A stretch of 64,000 nucleotides of DNA from Fimenecus sp045532175 (lineage in GTDB: Bacteria > Bacillota > Clostridia > Oscillospirales > Acutalibacteraceae). Positions 58,333 to 64,000 of this stretch are shown here, piece by piece. Under the pieces are notes generated by a model. The model was not told where the DNA came from and did not search any database. It saw only the letters and a program-made list of their open reading frames with translations. A program made the translations under genes and the position numbers. The stretch lies in NCBI GenBank assembly GCA_045532175.1, contig JAZSFK010000049.1:6144-70143 (forward strand). The letters are read 5' to 3'. Numbering within the stretch: position 1 is the first letter of the stretch; each line of letters starts with the position of its first letter.

Positions 58333-58343
58333 GATTTTTACAC

Positions 58344-59255
58344 TTATTTACGTTCCATCAAAGCAACCATAACTGCTTTCTGTGCGTGAAGTCTGTTTTC
58401 TGCCTCGTCGAAAATCATATCTGCGTAAGCCTCAAAAACATCCTCGGTGATTTCTTCGCCTCGGTGTGCAGGAAGACAATGCTGAACCATACAACCGCTG
58501 TTTGCAACACCTAAAAGCTCACGGTTAATCTGGTAAACACCTTCAAAAACCTTTTTCCTTTCTGTTGCCTCTTGTTCCTGTCCCATTGATGCCCAAACGT
58601 CTGTGAATATTACATCTGCACCCTCGCAGGCTTTCATCGGGTCACGATAAAGACCAAAGCCACTATAATCCTTTGCAAAATCAAGGACTTTTTGGTCAGG
58701 GTCATAGTTTTCAGGACAAGCAACGGTAACGTCCATACCCATTTTAAGACCGCCGACGATAAGTGAGTTTGCCATATTGTTACCGTCACCGATATATGTC
58801 ATTTTAAGTCCGTCAAGGTGACCTTTGTGTTCACGTACAGTCATAAGGTCTGCAAGAACCTGACAAGGATGACAGAAATCTGTAAGTCCGTTAATTATCG
58901 GAATAGAACCGAATTTTGCAAGGTTTTCAACTTCGCTCTGCTCGAAAGTTCTAATCATAATACCATCAAGGTAACGAGAAAGAACACGTGCGGTATCCTG
59001 GATAGGCTCGCCACGGCCAATCTGCAAATCGCGATTTGAAAGGAAAAGTGCCTGGCCACCTAACTGATACATACCTGTTTCAAAAGAAACTCTTGTTCTT
59101 GTTGATGATTTCTGGAAAATCATACCGAGTGTCTGACCTTCAAGACGGTGATGTTTAATTCCGTTTTTATTTTCATATTTCAACTGGTCTGCAAGGTTAA
59201 GAATTTCTGTAATCTCTTCAGTTGAAAGTGAAAGCATACTTAAAAGATGTTTCAT
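58344..59255 (-). CDS. argF: Ornithine carbamoyltransferase
   Basis: 303 residues; makes citrulline from ornithine and carbamoyl phosphate. Carbamoyl-phosphate binding STRTR is in MIFQKSSTRTRVSFETGM near residue 53. HPCQ is in DFCHPCQVLADLM near 130. The ornithine motif is VQHCLPAHRGEEI near 265, with SMG in DVWASMGQE. All are intact. Last gene of the arg operon, four bases after argD, followed by a terminator. Confidence 0.96.
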   Translation of the reverse strand: MKHLLSMLSLSTEEITEILNLADQLKYENKNGIKHHRLEGQTLGMIFQKSSTRTRVSFETGMYQLGGQALFLSNRDLQIGRGEPIQDTARVLSRYLDGIMIRTFEQSEVENLAKFGSIPIINGLTDFCHPCQVLADLMTVREHKGHLDGLKMTYIGDGNNMANSLIVGGLKMGMDVTVACPENYDPDQKVLDFAKDYSGFGLYRDPMKACEGADVIFTDVWASMGQEQEATERKKVFEGVYQINRELLGVANSGCMVQHCLPAHRGEEITEDVFEAYADMIFDEAENRLHAQKAVMVALMERK

Positions 59256-59258
59256 AAT

Positions 59259-60434
59259 TTATACCTCTGCAATAATATTTTTTAAAATTTCAATGCCCTT
59301 GTCGATTTCTGCTTTTGCAATTACAAGTGGTGGCAACATACGAAGCTTTGTTTTAGCTGTGAGAATCAAAAGTCCGTTCTCACTGCATTTTTTTGCGATT
59401 TCACCGGCATTTTTGGTTTTAAGTTCAATACCGAGCATAAGACCGAGACCTGTGATGTATTTAACTTCTTCGATTTCTGTAAGTTTTGTTCTGATATACT
59501 CCCCTTTTTCTGTAATCTCATTCAGAAAGTCATCTGTGAGAGTATTGAGAATATATTTAGCACCTGCACAAGCAACTGGGTTTCCGCCGAAAGTTGTTCC
59601 GTGAGTTCCCGCAGTTAAGACATTGGCACATTTTTCTGTACAAAGACAAGCACCCATTGGAAGACCGTTGCCAATTCCCTTTGCACTTGTTACCACATCG
59701 GGTGAAATGCCTGCGTGTTCATAGGCAAAAAGTTTGCCTGTTCTGCCCATACCAGTCTGAACTTCGTCGATTATTAAAAGAATATCCTTTTCCTTGCATA
59801 CCTTTTCAACCGTTTTAAGATATTCAAAGTCAGTCGGTACTACGCCACCCTCACCTTGAACAACCTCAAGGATAATTGCGCAGACGGTGTCATCTGCCAT
59901 TTCCAAAAACTGCTCTATGTTGCCTGACTCTGCATACTTAAAGCCACCAACAAACGGGTCAAAGAATTTATGATAATGTTCCTGACCAGTTGCAGTAATT
60001 GTAGCCATTGTTCTACCGTGGAAAGAGTTCACAAGAGTTATTATATTGTAACGGTTTTCACCGTATTTGTCAAAACTGTATTTACGAGCCAACTTAATTG
60101 CACATTCATTTGCTTCAGCACCTGAATTGCAAAGGAAAACACGGTCAAAGCCTGTTTTCTTTGTAAGCATATCCGCAAACTCTGCAACAGTAGAGTTGTA
60201 ATAAAGGTTTGATGTGTGCTGAACCTTTGAAAGTTGCTCTGTAACAGCTTTAATCCAACCCTCATTGTTATATCCGAGAGAATTAACACCGATACCTGAG
60301 CCGAAGTCGATAACCTCGTTACCCTCGCTATCAACAAATGTTGCACCGTTACCACGTTCAATTGAAACAGGAAAATGTGCATATGTAGGCATTAAAGAGT
60401 TGTCTGCCTGAGATTTTATATTATCTAAATTCAT
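59259..60434 (-). CDS. argD: Acetylornithine aminotransferase
   Basis: 391-residue class III PLP aminotransferase; converts N-acetylglutamate semialdehyde to N-acetylornithine. The PLP lysine is in DVVTSAKGIGNGLPMGACL near residue 245. Also present are FCNSGAEANECAIKLAR near 105, NSFHGRTMATITATG, and LIIDEVQTGMGRTGKLFAYE. Normal length. Separated from argB by a 123-base spacer in which I see no clear terminator or repeat. Confidence 0.96.
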   Translation of the reverse strand: MNLDNIKSQADNSLMPTYAHFPVSIERGNGATFVDSEGNEVIDFGSGIGVNSLGYNNEGWIKAVTEQLSKVQHTSNLYYNSTVAEFADMLTKKTGFDRVFLCNSGAEANECAIKLARKYSFDKYGENRYNIITLVNSFHGRTMATITATGQEHYHKFFDPFVGGFKYAESGNIEQFLEMADDTVCAIILEVVQGEGGVVPTDFEYLKTVEKVCKEKDILLIIDEVQTGMGRTGKLFAYEHAGISPDVVTSAKGIGNGLPMGACLCTEKCANVLTAGTHGTTFGGNPVACAGAKYILNTLTDDFLNEITEKGEYIRTKLTEIEEVKYITGLGLMLGIELKTKNAGEIAKKCSENGLLILTAKTKLRMLPPLVIAKAEIDKGIEILKNIIAEV

Positions 60435-60557
60435 CTTTTTTCACCTTTGAAAAAGTATTAATGTGAGGATATTTCTTTCTGTAACAATGAAAAAACCGCA
60501 AGGAATATGTTGATATTTCGAGGATTTTTGAAGCAGTTACAGGAGAAATAGACCACA

Positions 60558-61421
60558 TTAAAGGAACATAGTTCCTATGCCTGAATCGGTAAGCATTTCT
60601 ATCAATATCGAGTGTGGAATTCTGCCGTCAATAATATGTGTACGTTTAACACCACGACGAACTGCCTCGACACAGCAATCAATTTTCGGTATCATACCAC
60701 CGCTGATTACCCCTTGAGATTTCAGTTGAGGAACTTCGCTGACATTTACACTATGAATAAGCGTATTTTCATCGTCCTTATCTCTTAAAAGTCCACGGAC
60801 ATCCGTCATAAGAAGAAGTTTTTCTGCACCCAATGCCGCTGCGATTTTTGCCGCTGCAATATCTGCGTTGATATTGAAAACTTCGCCGTTTTCTCCGCCA
60901 CCGACAGTTGAAATTACAGGGATGTAATGCTGTTCAAGAATACCCTCAATAAGTGTAGTGTCAACATCAATAATATCACCGACAAAGCCGATGTCCTTAT
61001 CCTCAACCTTTTTAGCCTTAATCATTCCGTCGTCAAGTCCGCAAATACCGATTGCATGACCACCGTGAAGATGAAGATGATGAACAAGTCTTTTGTTGAC
61101 TTTACCTGCAAGTACCATCTGCACAACATCAACTGTTTCTTCGTCTGTATAACGAAGTCCGTCAACGAATTTTGACTCCTTGCCGATTTTATTAAGCATT
61201 TCGTTGATTTCAGGTCCACCACCGTGAACAAGTACAACATTAATGCCGACTGAACGAAGAAGAACAATATCAGTCATAACCGCATCCTGTAAATCCTCGT
61301 TAATCATAGCGTTTCCGCCGTATTTTATAACAACTGTTTTTCCGTGATAATGCTGAATATACGGAAGTGCCTGAACAAGCACCTCACTACGGTCAGCATG
61401 TGTAAGTTTTGAAATATCCAT
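60558..61421 (-). CDS. argB: Acetylglutamate kinase
   Basis: 287 residues; phosphorylates N-acetylglutamate. Motifs are VVIKYGGNAMINEDLQ near residue 25, LVHGGGPEINEML near 62, and VISGGMIPKIDCCVEAVRRG near 240 with HIIDGRIPHS. ATG 61421 follows GGAGG (about 61428-61432). The upstream extension of the frame runs through a heptamer repeat and is not coding. Possibly arginine-feedback controlled, as in hexameric enzymes, though the N-terminal helix is present but short. Confidence 0.96.
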   Translation of the reverse strand: MDISKLTHADRSEVLVQALPYIQHYHGKTVVIKYGGNAMINEDLQDAVMTDIVLLRSVGINVVLVHGGGPEINEMLNKIGKESKFVDGLRYTDEETVDVVQMVLAGKVNKRLVHHLHLHGGHAIGICGLDDGMIKAKKVEDKDIGFVGDIIDVDTTLIEGILEQHYIPVISTVGGGENGEVFNINADIAAAKIAAALGAEKLLLMTDVRGLLRDKDDENTLIHSVNVSEVPQLKSQGVISGGMIPKIDCCVEAVRRGVKRTHIIDGRIPHSILIEMLTDSGIGTMFL

Positions 61422-61438
61422 TGTATCCTCCGGATAAA

Positions 61439-61466
61439 TGCAAAATGCAAAGTGCAAAATGCAAAA
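61439..61466 (+). repeat. Tandem heptamer repeat, TGCAAA(A/G) x4, between argJ and argB
   Basis: Units TGCAAAA, TGCAAAG, TGCAAAA, TGCAAAA lie between the argJ stop (61475) and the argB ribosome site, so they are inside the operon mRNA. Confidence 0.85.
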
Positions 61467-61474
61467 TTAAATTT

Positions 61475-62689
61475 TTATGTTCTGTAATCTCCATTTATCT
61501 TAACATACTCGTATGTAAGGTCACAACCATAAGCCGTTGCGTTATATTCGCCATCGTTAAGAGAAACTATAATATAAACTTCGTCTTCAACGAGAACCTG
61601 CTTTGCAATTTCTTCAGAGAATTCTATTCCTGCACCGTCTTTGCAAACTGCGATTTCTCCGCCTTTTGACTTGAATGAAACATCAACTTTGTTGACATCA
61701 ATATCAACACCTGCATAACCAAGAGCACATAAGATTCGTCCCCAGTTAGCATCTGCACCAAACATAGCAGCCTTAACAAGTGAAGAACAAATAACACTCT
61801 TTGCACAAACCTTTGCAATCTCTTTCGATTTTGCACCGCTTACCTGACATTCAACGAGTTTTGTTGCACCCTCACCATCTTTTGCCATAAGTTTAACTAA
61901 CTTTTCACAAATTGCATTAAGTGCATTAACAAATACGAAATAATCATCATTTTCTGCTTCAATTCTCTCGTTTCCGCAAAGACCTGATGCAAGAAGAGCA
62001 ACAGTATCGTTGGTTGAAGTGTCACCGTCAACTGAAAGCATGTTGAAGCTGTCTTTTACAACTTCTAAAAGTGCTTTTTTAAGCATCTCACTTGAAATGT
62101 TCGCATCGGTTGTGATAAATCCGAGCATTGTAGCCATATTGGGGTGAATCATACCGCTTCCCTTTGAGATAGCACCAATTTTACATTCCTTACCACCTAA
62201 TGTGAATGAAACTGCGAATTCCTTTTTCACAGTATCAGTTGTCATAATTGCCTGTGCAGCATTGTCAGAGCCATCTTCACTTAATTCGGAAACTAACTGT
62301 GTCATACCGTTTTCGATTGGCTCAATGTCGATTGGCTGACCGATAACACCGGTTGAAGCAACAACAAAATCAGTTGGTTTAAGATTTGTTGCATCTGCAA
62401 CAAGCTTGCACATCATTTCTGCCTTTTCAACACCGTCAGCATTACAGGTATTGGCAATACCGCTGTTACAGATTACGCCATAAGCCTTGCCGTCTGCAAT
62501 ATTGTTTCTTGTAACTGTAATTGGTGCACCATAAACTAAGTTCTGTGTGTAAACTGCTGCTGTATCACATTCAGTTTCACAGAGAATGAGTGCCAAATCC
62601 TTTTTTGTTTTGTTTTTTCTGATTCCACAGTGAATACCACTCGCTTTAAACCCTTTCGGAGCAGTAACACCACCATTGATAAATTGCAT
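61475..62689 (-). CDS. argJ: Bifunctional ornithine acetyltransferase / N-acetylglutamate synthase
   Basis: 404 residues; recycles the acetyl group from N-acetylornithine to glutamate. Self-cleavage occurs before the Thr of GSGMIHPNMATMLGFI (Ala-Thr junction near residue 188), giving alpha and beta chains. Also seen are CNSGIANTCNADG and SGVIGQP-type ASTGVIGQPIDIEPI. The C-terminus ends YGCDLTYEYVKINGDYRT as expected. ATG 62689 is favoured because AGGTG overlaps the upstream GTG. A GC-rich hairpin separates it from argC. Confidence 0.96.
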   Translation of the reverse strand: MQFINGGVTAPKGFKASGIHCGIRKNKTKKDLALILCETECDTAAVYTQNLVYGAPITVTRNNIADGKAYGVICNSGIANTCNADGVEKAEMMCKLVADATNLKPTDFVVASTGVIGQPIDIEPIENGMTQLVSELSEDGSDNAAQAIMTTDTVKKEFAVSFTLGGKECKIGAISKGSGMIHPNMATMLGFITTDANISSEMLKKALLEVVKDSFNMLSVDGDTSTNDTVALLASGLCGNERIEAENDDYFVFVNALNAICEKLVKLMAKDGEGATKLVECQVSGAKSKEIAKVCAKSVICSSLVKAAMFGADANWGRILCALGYAGVDIDVNKVDVSFKSKGGEIAVCKDGAGIEFSEEIAKQVLVEDEVYIIVSLNDGEYNATAYGCDLTYEYVKINGDYRT

Positions 62690-62704
62690 ATTGTTCACCT
62701 TTTC

Positions 62705-62724
62705 GGCGGGAGCAAGCCCCCGCC
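62705..62724. repeat. GC-rich hairpin between argC and argJ
   Basis: GGCGGG-agcaagcc-CCCGCC, a short GC-rich palindrome followed by CTAC. It resembles the ends of other GC-rich repeats in the window. Confidence 0.6.
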
Positions 62725-62730
62725 CTACTT

Positions 62731-63663
62731 TTATACATTTAATTGAAATTTGGGGTCTAATCCCATTTTAACATTCAAACATTGTACTGCGGCACCGGAA
62801 GCCCCTTTGCCGAGATTATCATATCTTGCGATAAGTAGAATTCTGTCTTCATTACCACAAACAGTAACTTCCATACCATCATTTTCGCTCATTTTGTTAC
62901 CTGAGATAAAGCCGTTTTCGTCCATGCTTTCTTTATATTTTACAATATCTGAATTGTATTTTTCTTTGTAAAGAGCCTTGATATCCTCTGCTGTTTTGCC
63001 GTTCTTCAAATCCTTTTTGAAAATTGGCACTGTCATAACCATACCGCTAAAATAATCGCAGATATATGGGCTGAAAATCGGCTCGTTAGTAAGTCCTGAA
63101 ATCTCTTTCATTTCTTTTAAGTGCTTGTGCTGTTGAGTAAGAGCGTATTCACGGGGTGCATCTAAAAGCCAATCTCTTTCAGCATCCTCATACTGTGCAA
63201 TTCCGTTTTTACCTGCACCGCTGTAACCTGACAAGGCATGACAAGCGATACAGATGTCCTTATCAACGACTCCTGCATCTACGAGTGGTTTTACAAGTGC
63301 GATAAATCCGCTTGCGTAACAACCGGGTACGGCGATTCTCTTTGAATCTTTAAGCTTTGCTTCAAATTCTTTTGATAATTCAGGAAAGCCATAAGCCCAA
63401 CCGTCATTTGTTCTGTGAGCAGTTGATGTGTCAATTACAATCGTGTTTTCGTTATCAATAAGACCAACTGCCTCAATTGCCGCTGCATCAGGTAAACACA
63501 AAAAAGCAATGTCTGCAGAGTTGAGTGCCTGTTTACGAGCATTTGTATCTTTTCTTAAATTTTCGGGAAGAGTGATAAGCTCAATATCTTCTCTTTTTGC
63601 AAGACGGTCAAAAATTTTAAGTCCGGTTGTACCCTGACTGCCATCAATGAATATTTTAGTCAT
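62731..63663 (-). CDS. argC: N-acetyl-gamma-glutamyl-phosphate reductase, short type
   Basis: 310 residues, type 2 ArgC; NADPH reduction of N-acetylglutamyl phosphate. The nucleotide-binding start is IFIDGSQGTTGLKIFDRL. The catalytic cysteine is in RIAVPGCYASGFIAL near residue 116, and the catalytic histidine region is CHALSGYSGAGKNG near 148. DTSTAHRTNDGWAYGFPEL is typical of this class. The ribosome site is weak (AATGAGAT). It follows argH across an 82-base spacer with a heptamer repeat. Confidence 0.95.
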   Translation of the reverse strand: MTKIFIDGSQGTTGLKIFDRLAKREDIELITLPENLRKDTNARKQALNSADIAFLCLPDAAAIEAVGLIDNENTIVIDTSTAHRTNDGWAYGFPELSKEFEAKLKDSKRIAVPGCYASGFIALVKPLVDAGVVDKDICIACHALSGYSGAGKNGIAQYEDAERDWLLDAPREYALTQQHKHLKEMKEISGLTNEPIFSPYICDYFSGMVMTVPIFKKDLKNGKTAEDIKALYKEKYNSDIVKYKESMDENGFISGNKMSENDGMEVTVCGNEDRILLIARYDNLGKGASGAAVQCLNVKMGLDPKFQLNV

Positions 63664-63716
63664 ATATAAATCTCATTTCATAGATTTTTGTTTTAAATTG
63701 CGTCGCAGACCCGACA

Positions 63717-63744
63717 TTTTGCACTTTGCATTTTGCATTTTGCA
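63717..63744 (-). repeat. Tandem heptamer repeat, TGCAAA(A/G) x4, between argH and argC
   Basis: Read on the plus strand as TTTTGCA, CTTTGCA, TTTTGCA, TTTTGCA. It is preceded by GCAGACCCGACA, related to the leader of the copies at 46290 and 47724. It abuts the argH stop codon. Confidence 0.85.
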
Positions 63745-63745
63745 C

Positions 63746-64000
63746 TTATTTGTTAAGTTTCTTAACTCGTTCAACTTGCTCGAGCACATTCTGTAGTGCT
63801 GGTCCGCCGAGAGATGTACGGTCATTTACACATTTGTCAAGGTTGATTGCATCATACACACCCTCATCGAAAATGTCGCAGACTGCTTTATATTCCTCGA
63901 GTGGTAATGTTTCAAGTGTAAGTCCCTTATTGATGCAGAGTGCAACCAATTCACCTGTTGCTTTGTATGCATCACGGAACGGAAGACCTTTACCCACAAG
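63746..64000 (-). CDS. argH: Argininosuccinate lyase, C-terminal part (cut by window edge)
   Basis: The last 84 or so codons of ArgH. KGLPFRDAYKATGELVALC is the conserved substrate-channel segment, followed by LPLEEYKAVCDIFDEGVYDA and RTSLGGPALQNVLEQV, typical of the ArgH C-terminal domain. The frame continues past the right edge, so the true start is outside. It is first in the visible part of the arg operon; argG may precede it (inference). Confidence 0.93.
   Translation of the reverse strand, partial: LVGKGLPFRDAYKATGELVALCINKGLTLETLPLEEYKAVCDIFDEGVYDAINLDKCVNDRTSLGGPALQNVLEQVERVKKLNK

Noticed and set aside
1..64000. Prophage, integrative element or insertion sequence
   Set aside because: No integrase, transposase, relaxase or phage structural gene was found; composition shifts are limited to short palindromic elements.

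Overview
The window is a chromosomal stretch of an AT-rich, low-GC Gram-positive anaerobe, most likely an uncultured gut member of class Clostridia (Oscillospirales or Ruminococcaceae-like). The evidence is: strong AGGAGG ribosome sites; a ctsR-mcsA-mcsB heat-shock operon with textbook CtsR boxes; a single-chain glycyl-tRNA synthetase; an acyl-CoA:acetate type CoA-transferase; an anaerobic radical-SAM sulfatase-maturating enzyme; a dockerin protein; plant-glycan enzymes (GH51, GH32); and many intrinsic terminators. I see no phage, insertion sequence, CRISPR array or rRNA gene. The lineage call is an inference.

Layout. 1-2.0 kb: protein-arginine-phosphorylation stress operon (mcsB is cut by the window edge). 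2.2-6.4 kb: two GPH-family transporters facing each other across a BspA-type LRR lipoprotein. 6.5-13 kb: PAP2 phosphatase, a penicillin-binding protein, a secreted DUF4474-like protein, and an M20 peptidase with a YfcC-type transporter. 13-23 kb: a radical SAM protein and four membrane-anchored proteins, three with N-terminal zinc ribbons and one with a related acidic/serine-rich tail. Interleaved with these are a NUDIX protein carrying a degenerate pyrophosphatase-like N-terminus, a GH51 arabinofuranosidase and a polysaccharide deacetylase. 23-25.5 kb: a translationally coupled methyltransferase and four-helix-bundle gene pair headed by a striking array of short hairpins, then a CAU tRNA and a small cysteine-motif membrane protein. 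26.6-31.5 kb: two complete potassium uptake systems, tail to tail. 31.6-43.4 kb: alanine racemase, a PRTase, a dockerin protein, a membrane HEXXH protein with a third GPH transporter, a lipid kinase with GlyRS, PutP, and a stand-alone E2-type acyltransferase with a CoA-transferase. 43.6-49.4 kb: a fourth GPH transporter with a secreted alpha/beta hydrolase, then MFS, GH32 and small PPase-like genes, each preceded by a copy of the same terminator-promoter cassette. 49.5-58.3 kb: nuclease lipoprotein, small unknowns, a SPASM radical SAM protein, and a VanY-PlsC-sulfatase-anSME run. 58.3-64 kb: arginine biosynthesis operon argH-C-J-B-D-F on the minus strand (argH cut by the edge).

Two themes run across the window. 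Intergenic spaces carry dispersed repeats: tandem heptamers TGCAAA(A/G) at five loci, GC-rich palindromic elements, and the hairpin array. Transcription signals are also packed very tightly: terminator hairpins repeatedly supply the -35 box of the next gene (at least six places) or its Shine-Dalgarno sequence (two places). The candidates I consider most likely to be undescribed biology are the hairpin array with its four-helix-bundle/methyltransferase pair, the repeated terminator-promoter cassettes, the five-helix membrane sulfatase with its own maturase, and the zinc-ribbon/acidic-motif membrane proteins.
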